From the NCBI GenBank assembly GCA_034521715.1, contig JAXHLY010000010.1, forward strand, positions 62,001 to 126,000: 64,000 nt of DNA, given 5' to 3'. A program made the position numbers and the translations under genes. The stretch comes from Methylohalomonas sp034521715. GTDB taxonomy: Bacteria > Pseudomonadota > Gammaproteobacteria > Methylohalomonadales > Methylohalomonadaceae. The notes beneath the pieces are model-generated. The model saw only the letters and a program-made list of their open reading frames with translations, was not told the origin of the DNA and made no database searches. Shown here piece by piece: positions 19,195 through 29,077 of the stretch (the first letter of the stretch is position 1; every line of letters begins with the position of its first letter).

Positions 19195-19213
19195 AATTAG
19201 ATTCAGTCTAATT
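19195..19213. promoter_or_regulatory. perfect inverted repeat upstream of rubrerythrin, candidate operator
   Basis: AATTAGA-TTCAG-TCTAATT: 7-bp arms and a 5-bp spacer, about 104 bp before the rubrerythrin start. A TTGACA at 19159-19164 with a TAGGTT 17 bp later could be the promoter, which would put the palindrome just downstream of -10. The spacing fits a dimeric redox or iron regulator, but the site matches no consensus I can name with confidence. Confidence 0.45.
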
Positions 19214-19316
19214 CAAATCCGGCATCCATAACGGGAGTGCCAGTTATCGCAGCGCTTGTTGTCTGCCGGTGCAGAATGGCAAGCCGATATCCCAGTTGAT
19301 GAACAGGAGGACTGTT

Positions 19317-19739
19317 ATGCCAGAACTCAAGAGCAGCAAAACGATGGATAATCTGAAAGAGGCCTTTGCCGGTGAGTCGCAGGCCAATCGCCGCTACCTG
19401 TATTTCGCCCAGAAGGCCGACGTCGAGGGCTTTAATGACGTCTCGGCGGTATTCCGTTCAACCGCTGAGGGCGAGACCGGTCACGCCCACGGCCATCTCG
19501 AATATCTTGAACAGGTCGGTGATCCGGCTACCGGCGAACCCATCGGATCCACTGACAAGAATCTCAAGGCCGCGATTGCCGGTGAGACCTATGAATACAC
19601 CGATATGTATCCCGGTATGGCCAAGACCGCGCGTGATGAAGGCTTTGATGAAATCGCCGACTGGTTTGAAACACTGGCCAAGGCCGAGCGTTCCCATGCC
19701 AACCGCTTCCAGAAAGCACTGGATGGTCTGGAGGCCTAA
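19317..19739 (+). CDS. rubrerythrin, diiron domain only
   Basis: 140 residues from ATG 19317, preceded by AACAGGAGGA. Ferritin-like diiron domain of the rubrerythrin family: FAGESQANRRYLYFA, EGETGHAHGHLEYL, GETYEYTDMYPGMA and KAERSHANRF supply the Glu and His iron ligands. The C-terminal rubredoxin domain of classical rubrerythrin is absent. Rubrerythrins reduce hydrogen peroxide in the cytoplasm; here the electron donor would have to be a separate protein. The next genes (GlpC-like Fe-S protein and DUF3501) are its usual neighbours in proteobacteria, and that Fe-S protein is a plausible redox partner. Confidence 0.88.
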   Translation: MPELKSSKTMDNLKEAFAGESQANRRYLYFAQKADVEGFNDVSAVFRSTAEGETGHAHGHLEYLEQVGDPATGEPIGSTDKNLKAAIAGETYEYTDMYPGMAKTARDEGFDEIADWFETLAKAERSHANRFQKALDGLEA

Positions 19740-19791
19740 GGGCCTGTCAGAGCCCGCTGAATAACAACAGCAGGACTGGAGTATTGCCAGT

Positions 19792-19822
19792 GAGCCGGGC
19801 GTTGCCCGGCTCGATCCTTTTG
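19792..19822 (+). terminator. hairpin after rubrerythrin, probable terminator or attenuator
   Basis: GAGCCGGGC-GTT-GCCCGGCTC (19792-19812), a perfect 9-bp stem with 3-base loop, followed by GATCCTTTTG. The T run is short, so readthrough into the GlpC-like gene is possible; this would give more rubrerythrin than downstream product. Confidence 0.6.
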
Positions 19823-19893
19823 TTGTACCGGTCAGAAGAGGCATGCTCCGTATGTGTTGTCGCCAGGCCGGTAGTAATCGCTGAGGAGCAGGC

Positions 19894-21255
19894 GTGATGA
19901 GCGAAGACAAGCAGACCCGCCCGCAGGAGCGGCGCGAAGGCAGCCTGGATGCACCGACCCGTCATCCGATCGACTGGCAGTCGGAGGATTTTTACGACCA
20001 GGACAGTCTGTTCGGGGAAATGGAGCGGGTTTTCGATATCTGTCATGGCTGCCGCCGTTGTGTCAGTCTCTGCCATGCTTTCCCGACACTGTTCGACCTG
20101 GTTGATGAGTCAGAGACCCTGGAAGTTGACGGCGTCGCCAAGGACGATTACTGGAAAGTCGTGGATCACTGCTATCTTTGTGATCTGTGCTTCATGACCA
20201 AGTGTCCGTACGTGCCGCCACACGAATGGAATGTCGATTTCCCGCATCTCATGCTGCGCGCCAAGGCGGTTGGTTATAAACAGGGGCGCGCCAGGCTGCG
20301 CGACAAGGTACTGACGTCCACTGATGCCGTCGGCCGTTTCGCCGGTATCCCCGTTGTTGCCGAAACGGTTAATGCCGTTAACAGGAATGGCGCGATGCGC
20401 AAGGCCATGGGCAAGGCGGCCGGCATTCATCCGGACGCAATTCTGCCGGAATATCACAGCAACAACCTGCGCAAGCGCGAGGGTAAACGTGAAAGGCCGG
20501 CCATCGAGGTCTCGCCCGCCGGTGACACCAGTGGCAATGTCGCCCTGTTCGTGACCTGCTATGGTAATCGCAACAATCCCGATGCCGTCACCGACCTGAT
20601 CGCCGTACTGGAACACAACAATGTGCCGGTAACGTTGATGGAACAGGAGCGCTGCTGTGGCATGCCGAAGCTGGAATTGGGCGACCTGGACAGCGTGGCC
20701 CGGCTGAATGAGTTCAATATTCCGAAACTTTATGAAGCGGTACAACAGGGTCATGATCTGATGGCCCCGATCCCCTCGTGCGTGCTGATGTTCAAGCAGG
20801 AACTGCCGCTGATGTTTCCGGACGATGAACAGGTGCAGGCGGTTGCCGAAGCCTTCTATGATCCGTTTGAGTATCCGTCGATCCGTCATAAGGCCGGTCT
20901 GCTGAATACCGACTTTAACAGTCCTCTTGGCAAAGTGGCCTATCACGCACCGTGCCATCAGCGGGTTCAGAACATGGGCCCGAAAACGCGGGAAATACTG
21001 CAACTGATCCCGGGTACCGAGATCGAGAGTATCGAACGCTGCTCGGGTCACGACGGGACTTACGCGGTGAAACAGGAAACACACGAGATTTCGATGAAGA
21101 TCTGCCGCCCGGTGACGCGCCGGGTCGGGGAGTCGGGCGCCGAACATTACGCCAGCGACTGCCCGATGGCGGCACACCAGATCCAGAACGGCCTGGATGA
21201 TCGCCGGGCGCCGGAGAGTCCGTTTACGCTGCTGCGACAGGCGTATGGGATATAG
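19894..21255 (+). CDS. GlpC/heterodisulfide-reductase-like iron-sulfur protein
   Basis: 453 residues. Two 4Fe-4S ferredoxin motifs lie near the N-terminus (ICHGCRRCVSLCHAFP around 49-64, and CYLCDLCFMTKCPYVPP around 92-108). Two CCG-type domains follow (ERCCGMPKLELG and APCHQRVQNMG...CSGHDGTY), as in GlpC and HdrB/HdrD subunits. There is no signal peptide and no membrane segment. Known relatives pass electrons from membrane or soluble donors. Its constant association with rubrerythrin and DUF3501 suggests a peroxide or oxygen-stress electron chain; that role is inferred. Confidence 0.85.
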   Translation: MMSEDKQTRPQERREGSLDAPTRHPIDWQSEDFYDQDSLFGEMERVFDICHGCRRCVSLCHAFPTLFDLVDESETLEVDGVAKDDYWKVVDHCYLCDLCFMTKCPYVPPHEWNVDFPHLMLRAKAVGYKQGRARLRDKVLTSTDAVGRFAGIPVVAETVNAVNRNGAMRKAMGKAAGIHPDAILPEYHSNNLRKREGKRERPAIEVSPAGDTSGNVALFVTCYGNRNNPDAVTDLIAVLEHNNVPVTLMEQERCCGMPKLELGDLDSVARLNEFNIPKLYEAVQQGHDLMAPIPSCVLMFKQELPLMFPDDEQVQAVAEAFYDPFEYPSIRHKAGLLNTDFNSPLGKVAYHAPCHQRVQNMGPKTREILQLIPGTEIESIERCSGHDGTYAVKQETHEISMKICRPVTRRVGESGAEHYASDCPMAAHQIQNGLDDRRAPESPFTLLRQAYGI

Positions 21256-21304
21256 CGCGCCAAGGGCGCGCGTCGCTCGTCATTCGTGAATCGTATCTCG
21301 TGGT

Positions 21305-21364
21305 GTAGTAGCGCAGCTTGCTGCGCGAAACGAAATAAATTCGCCCGGCAAGCCGGGCTCCTAC
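21305..21364. repeat. GGAGCGCAGC hairpin repeat, copy 1
   Basis: A REP-like unit: GTAGTAGCGCAGCTTGCTGCGC hairpin half (21305-21326), a short A/T spacer, then TTCGCCCGGCAAGCCGGGCTCCTAC (split here as 21340-21364). Ends GTAGNAGC/GCTCCTAC are inverted. Further copies lie at 28831-28857, 28946-29008 and 52080-52142. Confidence 0.7.
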
Positions 21365-21391
21365 GATTGCTTGACAAGCCTGGTAGCAACC

Positions 21392-21461
21392 GTAGGTCGG
21401 ATTCGCTGTGTGAATCCGACAGATGCAATGTCGGATTACGGCTTCGCCTAATCCGACCTAC
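21392..21461. repeat. GTAGGTCGGAT palindromic intergenic repeat
   Basis: 70-bp unit with inverted ends GTAGGTCGG (21392-21400) and CCGACCTAC (21453-21461) and internal GGATT/AATCC pairs. This motif type is common between genes of proteobacteria. No coding potential. Confidence 0.65.
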
Positions 21462-21492
21462 ACAAGCTGCTGCGGCAAGCGTATGGGATATA

Positions 21493-21600
<108 letters not shown>

Positions 21601-21617
21601 GAACAACGATCATGATC

Positions 21618-22201
21618 ATGAACAAATTAACCCGCGACGATCTCTACAGCCTCGAAAAATACGCGGAAATCCGCAGCGACTTCCGCAGCGAGGTCATGCA
21701 GCACAAAAAGAACCGCACGCTGGCCGTCGGTCCGAATGCGACCTTGTATTTCGAGGATCGGCTGACCATTCAGTATCAGATCCAGGAAATGCTGCGTGTC
21801 GAGAAAATATTCGAGGCCGAGGGTATTGAAGATGAACTCGGTGCCTATAATCCCCTGATTCCCGACGGCCGTAACTGGAAGGCCACTTTCATGCTCGAAT
21901 TCCCGGACCCGGCCGAGCGCCGCCGACGCCTGGCTGAACTTGTCGGCATTGAAGATACAGTGTGGCTGCGGGTTACCGGCCATGAACCGGTGTACCCAAT
22001 AGCCGATGAGGACATGGAACGGATACCACGGACAAGACTTCCTCGGTGCACTTTCTGCGCTTCGAACTACAGTCGCAGATGATCGACTCACTGCATGAAG
22101 GTGCCGCTATCGCTGCCGGTATTGAACATCCGCAATACCGGCATATGGTGGATCCCATACCGCAGCCCGTCCGCGACGCCCTGGTTGCGGACCGTAAATA
22201 A
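21618..22201 (+). CDS. DUF3501 family protein, one frameshift
   Basis: 193 residues after correction. The sequence fits DUF3501 throughout: LTRDDLYSLEKYAEIRSDFR, HKKNRTLAVGPNATLYFEDR, IQYQIQEMLRVEKIFEAEGI, YNPLIPDGRNWKATFMLEF, and after the break KTSSVHFLRFELQSQMID. A G is missing from the pair at 22021-22022 (ERD restored). The biochemical function is unknown; the family is found almost only beside rubrerythrin and GlpC-like genes, as here. ATG 21618 gives the family's usual N-terminus; an ATG six bases upstream is also possible. Confidence 0.85.
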
Positions 22202-22389
22202 GGACGCTCCGTATAGCGGGGACCGGAACGATTGTCTGTTTCACGGTATCCCCTGAATAATAACCTGCCCTGTCAATGCCTTGACGCAGGCAGGCGTATT
22301 GCAATAAAAACCTGCCTGACAGCACATCATGCCTGGCTGCATAATGCGGTTTTGCAGTCTGAAAACACAATCAAGTTTCCGGGGTCCTT

Positions 22390-24281
22390 TTGAGCAGACA
22401 ATACGACGCGGCCGATATTGAAGTCCTGACCGGCCTGGAGCCGGTACGCAAGCGCCCGGGCATGTACACTGATACCTCACGGCCGAATCATCTTATCCAG
22501 GAGGTTGTTGATAACAGTGTTGACGAGGCAATAGCGGGTTACGCCAGGAAGATCGATGTCACTTTGCACAAGGACGGATCGGTCACCGCCTCTGATGACG
22601 GCCGCGGCATGCCTGTCGACATGCATCCCGGCGAAAGATCCCCGGTGTGGAAGTCATCCTGACGCGCCTGCACGCTGGCGGCAAGTTCTCACGCAAGAAC
22701 TACAAATTCTCCGGTGGCCTGCACGGTGTAGGTGTCTCTGTAGTCAATGCGTTGTCGAAACACCTCGAAGTCTGGGTCAGGCGCGGCGGCAAGGAATACA
22801 ACATGGCGTTTGCCGGCGGCGAGGTAAAATCGAAACTCGAGGAGATCGGCAGCGTCGGCAAACAAAATACCGGTACGACGATTCGTTTCTGGCCGGATCC
22901 TAAGTATTTCGATACCACCAAATTCGCCATCCCCAGGCTCAGACACGTGTTGCGCGCCAAGGCGGTACTGTGCCCGGGGCTGACAGTCAGACTGCATGAC
23001 GAGGCGAGTGGGGACAAAGACGAGTGGTGTTATGCCGACGGTATCCGCAGCTATCTTGCCGAGGCGCTCAGTGGCCATGCTTTGCTGCCCGAGGAGCCTT
23101 TTCTCGGCAGTATGGCCGGCAACAATGAAACCGTGGACTGGGCGGTACACTGGCTGCCGGAAGATGACGAGCTCGTTACCGAAAGTTACGTCAACCTGGT
23201 ACCCACGGTGCAGGGCGGCACGCACGTCAACGGACTGCGCCAGGGATTGCTCGAGGCCCTGCGCGAATTCTGCGATCAGCGTTCGTTGCTGCCACGAGGC
23301 GTCAAACTGGCGCCCGAGGACATCTGGGAACGCTGTAGCTATCTGTTATCCGTGAAAATGGAAGACCCGCAATTCTCCGGGCAGACCAAGGAGCGCCTGA
23401 CTTCGCGCAACTGCGCGACTTTCATTTCCGGGGTCGTCAGTGACGCCTTTAGCGACTGGCTGAATCATCACGTCGAATCCGGGCAGCAGATCGCGGACCT
23501 CGCCATCCGTCATGCCCAGCGCCGCCTGAAGGCGGAAAAGAAAGTGGTACGCAAGAAGGTCGGCAGCGGACCGGCGCTGCCCGGCAAGCTGGCCGACTGT
23601 ACTGGCCAGGGCATTGACCGTACCGAACTGTTCCTGGTGGAAGGCGATTCCGCCGGCGGTTCCGCCAAGCAGGCCCGGGACCGCAATTACCAGGCCGTGA
23701 TGCCGCTGCGCGGCAAAATTCTGAATACCTGGGAAGTGGACCCGGCCGAGGTGCTGGGTTCCAGGGAAGTCCATGATATCGCCATCGCGCTGGGAGTTGA
23801 TCCTGGCTCTGATGACCTGTCCGGTTTGCGTTACGGCAAGGTCTGTATCCTGGCCGATGCCGATTCCGACGGTCTGCACATTGCAACCCTGTTGTGTGCG
23901 CTGTTCGTCAAGCACTTTCGGCCGCTGGTGGCCGGCGGTCATGTCTATGTGGCCATGCCGCCGCTGTACCGGATCGATGTCGGTAAGGATGTCTACTATG
24001 CCCTCGACGAGGATGAAAAAGAGGGGGTACTGGATCGCATTGCTGCCGAGAAAATAAAGGGCAAGGTGAATGTCCAGCGTTTCAAGGGACTGGGCGAGAT
24101 GAACCCGCTGCAGTTGCGCGAGACCACCATGGCGCCGGAAACACGGCGGTTGGTGCAGCTGACGCTGGCGGAGGGTGACACTGCCGATAAACTGCTGGAT
24201 ATGCTGTTGGCCAAGAAACGCGCCGCCGATCGCCGGGCCTGGCTGGAATCGAAGGGTGATCATGCCGATGTGATGTACTGA
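22390..24281 (+). CDS. parE: DNA topoisomerase IV subunit B, one frameshift
   Basis: 630 residues after correction, the normal ParE length. GHKL ATPase domain: VVDNSVDEAIAG (Mg-Glu/Asn), DDGRGMPVD, GGLHGVGVSVVNALS. TOPRIM domain: ELFLVEGDSAGGSAKQARDR and DADSDGLHIATLL; terminal GLGEMNPLQLRETTM. With ParC it decatenates replicated chromosomes using ATP. An A is missing from the run at 22634-22636; restoring it gives GEKIPGVEVILTRLHAGG. The start appears to be TTG 22390 (MSRQYDAADIEVL); no ATG is available in frame, so the start is uncertain. parC lies 1.26 kb downstream, with one gene between. Confidence 0.95.
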
Positions 24282-24364
24282 GCCGGGATAGCCTGGAGCG
24301 GTAACGTGGACTAATACACTGATGTTTGTCTCCTGAATCCGTATTCGAGAAGGAATTTATCGCC

Positions 24365-25505
24365 ATGAAAAAAATCTCTTATTTGCTGACCATCGCTCTC
24401 GTCGCCGGTATCGGCTCACAGTTGCTGCCGGTGAACGGGACGGCCGCCGACACGTTCGATTCCGAAAAACAGCAGTTCCGCCTCACTACCGTGGTCGATG
24501 GCCTCAAGAACCCGTGGGCGCTGGCCTTTCTGCCCGACGGCGGACTGCTGATTACCGAAAAGTCCGGTCGTCTGCGCCGTGTCGATAACGGCCGGCCAAG
24601 GGAAGAGCCGGTTGCCGGACTGCCGGAGGTCGCTGTTGTCGGTCAGGGCGGTTTGCTGGACGTTGCGCTTGATCCGGATTTCGCTGATAACCGGCTGATC
24701 TATATCAGTTACGCTGCCACTGGTGACGGCGGCCACGGCACCGAGGTGGCGCGTGGCCGGCTGGCGAATAACCGCCTGGAGGATGTCGAGGTGATTTTCC
24801 GCGCCCTGCCCAAATTCAGTGGCGGTCGTCATTTCGGTTCACGGCTGCTGTTCGATGGTGATGGCCATTTATTCATTTCCCTGGGCGATCGCGGCAACAA
24901 GGATGAGGCCCAGAAGCTCGATTCACACCCCGGTTCGCTGATCCGTATCCATCCCGATGGATCAGTGCCTGACGATAATCCGTTCGTTGGCCGCAACGAT
25001 GCCAGACCGGAGATCTATACCTACGGCAATCGCAACATGCAGGGCATGGCCATGCAGCCGGATACCGGTCTGGTCTGGACCCAGGAACACGGCCCCCAGG
25101 GCGGTGACGAGGTTAATATCGTCGAGGCCGGCACCAATTACGGCTGGCCGGTTATCACCTACGGCGTGAATTACGTCACTGGCACCAAGATCGGCGAGGG
25201 CACGCACAAGCAGGGCATGGCCCAGCCGGTTCACTACTGGGATCCCCTCGATCGCCACCTCCGGCATGGCATTCTATGACGGCGATAAACTGCCCGGCTG
25301 GCGCGGGAGTCTGTTCAACGGCTCGCTTAAATTCGGCTATATCGCGCGGCTGGAACTGGATGACAATAATAAAGTGATAAACGAAGAACGACTGCTGGAA
25401 GCCAGGCTGCAGCGCGTGCGCGATATCCGCCAGGGACCGGATGGTTATCTTTACGTGCTCGATGAGGCCCAGGGGCGACTGTATCGAATTGAACCGGCGG
25501 ATTGA
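24365..25505 (+). CDS. PQQ-type soluble aldose/glucose-sorbosone dehydrogenase, one frameshift
   Basis: 379 residues after correction. Signal peptide MKKISYLLTIALVAGIGSQ from ATG 24365 (AGAAGG upstream), so periplasmic. Six-bladed beta-propeller of the glucose/sorbosone dehydrogenase family: NPWALAFLPDGGLLITEKSGRL, GGLLDVALDPDFADN, GGRHFGSRLLFDGDGHLFIS, YGNRNMQGMA, WTQEHGPQGGDEVN, NYGWPVITYG. The family usually binds PQQ and oxidises sugars, passing electrons to cytochromes or quinones; substrate unknown. An extra C in the run 25244-25247 breaks the frame (restored: DPSIATSGMAFY). It sits between parE and parC, an unusual but not unique position. Confidence 0.87.
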
Positions 25506-25538
25506 CCGCCAGACACATAACCAGGCAATGACAACGAC

Positions 25539-27791
25539 ATGAGCGATAACACAACGGCCGAACCGGCCGAGCAAAAACCCCTGCACGAGTTCACCGAGAA
25601 GGCCTATCTCGACTATTCGATGTATGTGGTGCTGGACCGTGCCCTGCCACACATCACCGACGGCCTGAAGCCGGTTCAGCGTCGCATCCTTTATGCCATG
25701 TCGGAACTGGGACTGAAATCCGGTTCCAAGTATAAAAAATCGGCGCGCACAGTGGGTGACGTACTCGGCAAGTTTCATCCGCACGGCGATCTCGCCTGCT
25801 ATGAAGCCATGGTGTTGATGGCGCAATCGTTTTCCTACCGTTATCCGTTCGTCGATGGTCAGGGCAACTGGGGTTCGCCCGACGATCCGAAGTCCTTCGC
25901 TGCCATGCGTTATACGGAGGCGAAGCTCACGCCCTATGCGGAAATATTATTGAGTGAGCTGGAACAGGGTACGGTCGACTGGATACCGAATTTCGACGGT
26001 ACACTGAACGAGCCGCAGCGCCTGCCGGCAAGATTGCCAAATGTCCTGCTCAATGGCACATCCGGTATTGCCGTTGGCATGGCCACCGACATCCCGCCGC
26101 ATAATCTCCGCGAAGTCGTCGATGCCGCTATCCATCTGCTGGATCATCCGAAAGCCGATGCGGCGGCGCTGTGTGAATTCATACAGGGACCGGATTATCC
26201 CACCGGTGCCAGTATCATCAGCAGCCGTGAGGAGCTGTTGTCCGTTTATCAGACCGGCAACGGCGCCATCCGCGCCCGTGCCACGTACGAAAAGGAAGAC
26301 GGCAATGTCGTCATCAATTCATTGCCGCACCAGAGTTCCGGCAATCGTATACTGGAACAGATCGCCGCGCAGATGCAGGCGAAGAAACTGCCCATGCTGG
26401 AAGACCTGCGCGACGAATCGGATCACGAGAATCCGGTGCGGCTGGTGCTGGTGCCGCGATCGAACCGTATCGATATCGATGAACTGATGTCGCACCTGTT
26501 TGCCACGACCGAGCTGGAACGCAGCTACCGCGTCAACCTGAACATGATCGGTCTCAATGGCCGGCCGCAGGTCAAGGATCTGAAAACCCTGCTTGGCGAA
26601 TGGCTGGAATATCGCACCGAGACCGTGCGCCGAAGGCTGCAGTACCGGCTGGATCGGGTGCTGGAGCAAATCCATGTACTCGAAGGCCTGATGATCGCCT
26701 ATCTCAGTATTGAGGAGGTGATTAAAATCATTCGCGAACATGACGAGCCGAAACCGGTGTTGATGAAGCGATACAAGCTCACCGAGATCCAGGCCGAGGC
26801 CATCCTCGAGCTGAAACTGCGCAAGCTGGCAAAACTCGAGGAAATGAAGATCAGGGGTGAGCTGGATGAACTCGGCAAGGAACGCACGGACCTGGAAAAG
26901 ACACTGGGCACGAAAGCGCGCCTGAAAAAGCAGGTGCGTACCGAGCTGCTGGCCGACAGGAAAAATTACGGTGATAACCGGCGCTCGGCGATCATCGAAC
27001 AGGTAACGGCGGCACAGGCGCTGTCACAGGCAGACCTGACACCGGCCGAGCCGGTAACCGTGGTGTTGTCAGCGAAAGGCTGGATCCGTGCCGCCAAGGG
27101 GCACGATATCGATCCGCTGAGCCTCAGTTACCGCAGCGGCGACGGATTCCGTTCGGCCACACGGGGACGCAGCAATCAGCACGTGGTCCTGCTGGATTCC
27201 ACCGGTCGTACCTATGCCTTGCCGGCCCACAACCTGCCATCGGCCAGAAGCCTGGGCGAACCGGTTGCCAGCCGGCTGACGCCGCCGGAAGGCGCGACCT
27301 TTGCCGGTGTTTTGCCGGGGCAGGGTGATGCACTCGCACTGCTGGCCAGTGATGCCGGTTATGGTTTTATTGCCAGGATTGAAGACCTGCAGACCCGCAA
27401 CCGCAACGGCAAGGCGGTGCTGAAAGTCCCGTCCGGCGCCGGTGTCCTGACGCCGGTGATCGTCAATGATCCGGAATCAGACTGGATTGCCATTACCGGC
27501 ACCAGCGGTCATCTGCTGGTCTTCCCGGCCAGCGAACTGCCGATCCTGCCTAAAGGCAAGGGCCTGAAGCTGATTCAGATCCCGGCGGCCAGGCTCAAGG
27601 CCCGCGAGGAATATGTCGGCGCCGTGACGGTCCTGCCGCCGGATACACCACTGCTGGTGGATGCCGGCCAGCGCACCCTGACGCTGAAACCGGCCGATGT
27701 GACGCATTACCAGGGCGAACGCGGCCGCCGCGGTAATCTGCTGCCGCGCGGTTTCCGTAACGTGATAAGCCTGCGAGTGCCGGAACAATAA
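25539..27791 (+). CDS. parC: DNA topoisomerase IV subunit A
   Basis: 750 residues, intact. Breakage-reunion domain with catalytic Tyr125 in AAMRYTEAKL, GLKPVQRRILYAM, and the isoleucine-containing LNGTSGIAVGMATDIPPHN; C-terminal beta-pinwheel with GWIRAAKGHDID and GRTYALPAHNLPSAR. Very similar to E. coli ParC over its length, including KGKGLKLIQIP. At the quinolone-determining position the sequence is HPHGDLACYE: Leu85 in place of E. coli Ser80, with Glu89 (Glu84) retained. It works with ParE to decatenate sister chromosomes. Confidence 0.96.
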   Translation: MSDNTTAEPAEQKPLHEFTEKAYLDYSMYVVLDRALPHITDGLKPVQRRILYAMSELGLKSGSKYKKSARTVGDVLGKFHPHGDLACYEAMVLMAQSFSYRYPFVDGQGNWGSPDDPKSFAAMRYTEAKLTPYAEILLSELEQGTVDWIPNFDGTLNEPQRLPARLPNVLLNGTSGIAVGMATDIPPHNLREVVDAAIHLLDHPKADAAALCEFIQGPDYPTGASIISSREELLSVYQTGNGAIRARATYEKEDGNVVINSLPHQSSGNRILEQIAAQMQAKKLPMLEDLRDESDHENPVRLVLVPRSNRIDIDELMSHLFATTELERSYRVNLNMIGLNGRPQVKDLKTLLGEWLEYRTETVRRRLQYRLDRVLEQIHVLEGLMIAYLSIEEVIKIIREHDEPKPVLMKRYKLTEIQAEAILELKLRKLAKLEEMKIRGELDELGKERTDLEKTLGTKARLKKQVRTELLADRKNYGDNRRSAIIEQVTAAQALSQADLTPAEPVTVVLSAKGWIRAAKGHDIDPLSLSYRSGDGFRSATRGRSNQHVVLLDSTGRTYALPAHNLPSARSLGEPVASRLTPPEGATFAGVLPGQGDALALLASDAGYGFIARIEDLQTRNRNGKAVLKVPSGAGVLTPVIVNDPESDWIAITGTSGHLLVFPASELPILPKGKGLKLIQIPAARLKAREEYVGAVTVLPPDTPLLVDAGQRTLTLKPADVTHYQGERGRRGNLLPRGFRNVISLRVPEQ

Positions 27792-27869
27792 AACCGACAG
27801 CTTGAAACCGCATCAACATCCGCCCTATCTAATAAGCCGGTATAACTGACTTCTCCGCGGAGGACTTGC

Positions 27870-28760
27870 ATGAAGCGTATCGTGCTGTTTCTCGCGACCA
27901 ACCTGGCGGTTGTCGTGGTACTCGGTATCGTCATGGAGATATTCGGTATCCAGGGCGTGCTCGACGAGCAGGGTGCCGGCCTGAATGTTCAGGCATTGCT
28001 GATTATCTCGGCCGTGATCGGCATGAGCGGTTCGTTTATTTCCCTGGCCATGTCGAAAAAGATGGCCAAGTGGATGACACGTGCGCAGGTGATAGAACAG
28101 CCGCGTACCCCGGAAGAACAGTGGCTGCTGGAAACCGTGCGCCGGCAGGCGCAACAGGCCGGTATCGGTATGCCGGAAGTCGCCGTCTACGAGGCGCAGG
28201 ATATCAATGCATTTGCCACCGGCATGTTCCGCAACAGCGCGCTGGTTGCCGTGAGTTCCGGCCTGCTGCGCGGTATGCGCCGTGACGAGGCCGAGGCCGT
28301 GCTCGGCCACGAGGTTAGTCATGTGGCCAACGGCGACATGGTCACGCTGGCCCTGATCCAGGGCGTGGTCAATACGTTCGTCTTCTTCCTGTCGCGGGTT
28401 ATCGGTCACCTGGTGGACCGCATCGTGTTCAAAACCCGGCGCGGTCACGGACTGGGATACTGGATTACCGCCATCGTCGCGCAGATTGTGCTCGGTATTC
28501 TCGCCAGTGCGATCGTCATGTGGTTCAGCCGCCAGCGCGAATTCCGCGCCGATGCCGGCGGCGCGCAGCTCGCCGGGCGCGAAAAAATGATCGCTGCCCT
28601 GCAGCGGCTCAAGCAAAGCTACCAGCAGCCGCATCTGCCGGAACAGCTCGAGGCCTTCGGTATCTCCGGGGGCATGGGCCGTGGCATCAAACGGCTGTTC
28701 CTGAGTCACCCGCCATTGGATGAGCGGATTGCGGCGTTGCGTGTGAACGGTGAACGGTGA
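27870..28760 (+). CDS. htpX: membrane zinc protease HtpX
   Basis: 296 residues. Two N-terminal transmembrane segments, the zinc motif GHEVSHVANGD (HExxH), two further TM segments, and the third ligand region REFRADAGGAQLAG. HtpX is an inner-membrane M48 metalloprotease that degrades misfolded membrane proteins and overlaps with FtsH. The C-terminus continues past the usual HPPLDERIAALR into VNGER, which is translated heptad repeat; the TGA stop is also from the array. Upstream spacing to parC is about 78 bp. Confidence 0.93.
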   Translation: MKRIVLFLATNLAVVVVLGIVMEIFGIQGVLDEQGAGLNVQALLIISAVIGMSGSFISLAMSKKMAKWMTRAQVIEQPRTPEEQWLLETVRRQAQQAGIGMPEVAVYEAQDINAFATGMFRNSALVAVSSGLLRGMRRDEAEAVLGHEVSHVANGDMVTLALIQGVVNTFVFFLSRVIGHLVDRIVFKTRRGHGLGYWITAIVAQIVLGILASAIVMWFSRQREFRADAGGAQLAGREKMIAALQRLKQSYQQPHLPEQLEAFGISGGMGRGIKRLFLSHPPLDERIAALRVNGER

Positions 28761-29072
28761 ACGGTGAACGGTGAACGGTGAACGGTGAACGGTGAACGGT
28801 GAACTTTTGTATGCGGAATTGGAAAAGTTCCGTGGGAGCGCAGCTTCGCTGCGCGAAAGAAAAGATTTTTTGACAGTCCGCGAATGAACGCGAATACACG
28901 CAAATTGTCGTGTCTTTCATTGCTCGTTCCTCATATCTCGTAGTGCAGGAACGCAGCTTGCTGCGCGAATGGATAAATCGATTATTCGCCCGGTAAACCG
29001 GGCTCCTGACGGGGCTTTATTCTTCCTTTATTCCATGTTCACCTTTCGCGTTTTACGTTTCACCATTCACGA
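28743..29072. repeat. heptad-array element (GTGAACG type) with nested hairpin repeats
   Basis: Eight GTGAACG units (28743-28798) plus a partial one, a core GGAATTGGAAAAGTTCC (28815-28832), a half copy of the GGAGCGCAGC hairpin (about 28831-28857), an A/T-rich stretch, a full hairpin copy (28946-29008), and degenerate inverted units GTTCACC, TTTCGCG, TTTTACG, TTTCACC, ATTCACG (29037-29071). It fills the whole 28761-29077 gap between the convergent htpX and hydrolase genes; nothing else was seen there. Confidence 0.75.
28946..29008. repeat. GGAGCGCAGC hairpin repeat, full copy
   Basis: CAGGAACGCAGCTTGCTGCGCGAA at the left end (read as hairpin CGCAG-CTTG-CTGCG), spacer, TTCGCCCGGTAAACCGGGCTCCTG at the right (stem CCCGG/CCGGG). 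Ends CAGGA/TCCTG are inverted. Nested in the heptad element. Confidence 0.7.
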
Positions 29073-29077
29073 GACCT

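Noticed and set aside
20110..21177. Minus-strand open frame of 355 codons opposite the GlpC-like gene
   Set aside because: Antisense of a conserved Fe-S protein; composition is His/Arg-rich as expected for a shadow frame.
22390..22662. A truncated, separate GHKL ATPase gene before parE
   Set aside because: Restoring one A gives a full-length ParE with normal spacing, so it is the same gene.
23346..24263. Minus-strand open frame of 305 codons opposite parE
   Set aside because: Antisense of the TOPRIM half of ParE; no own motif.
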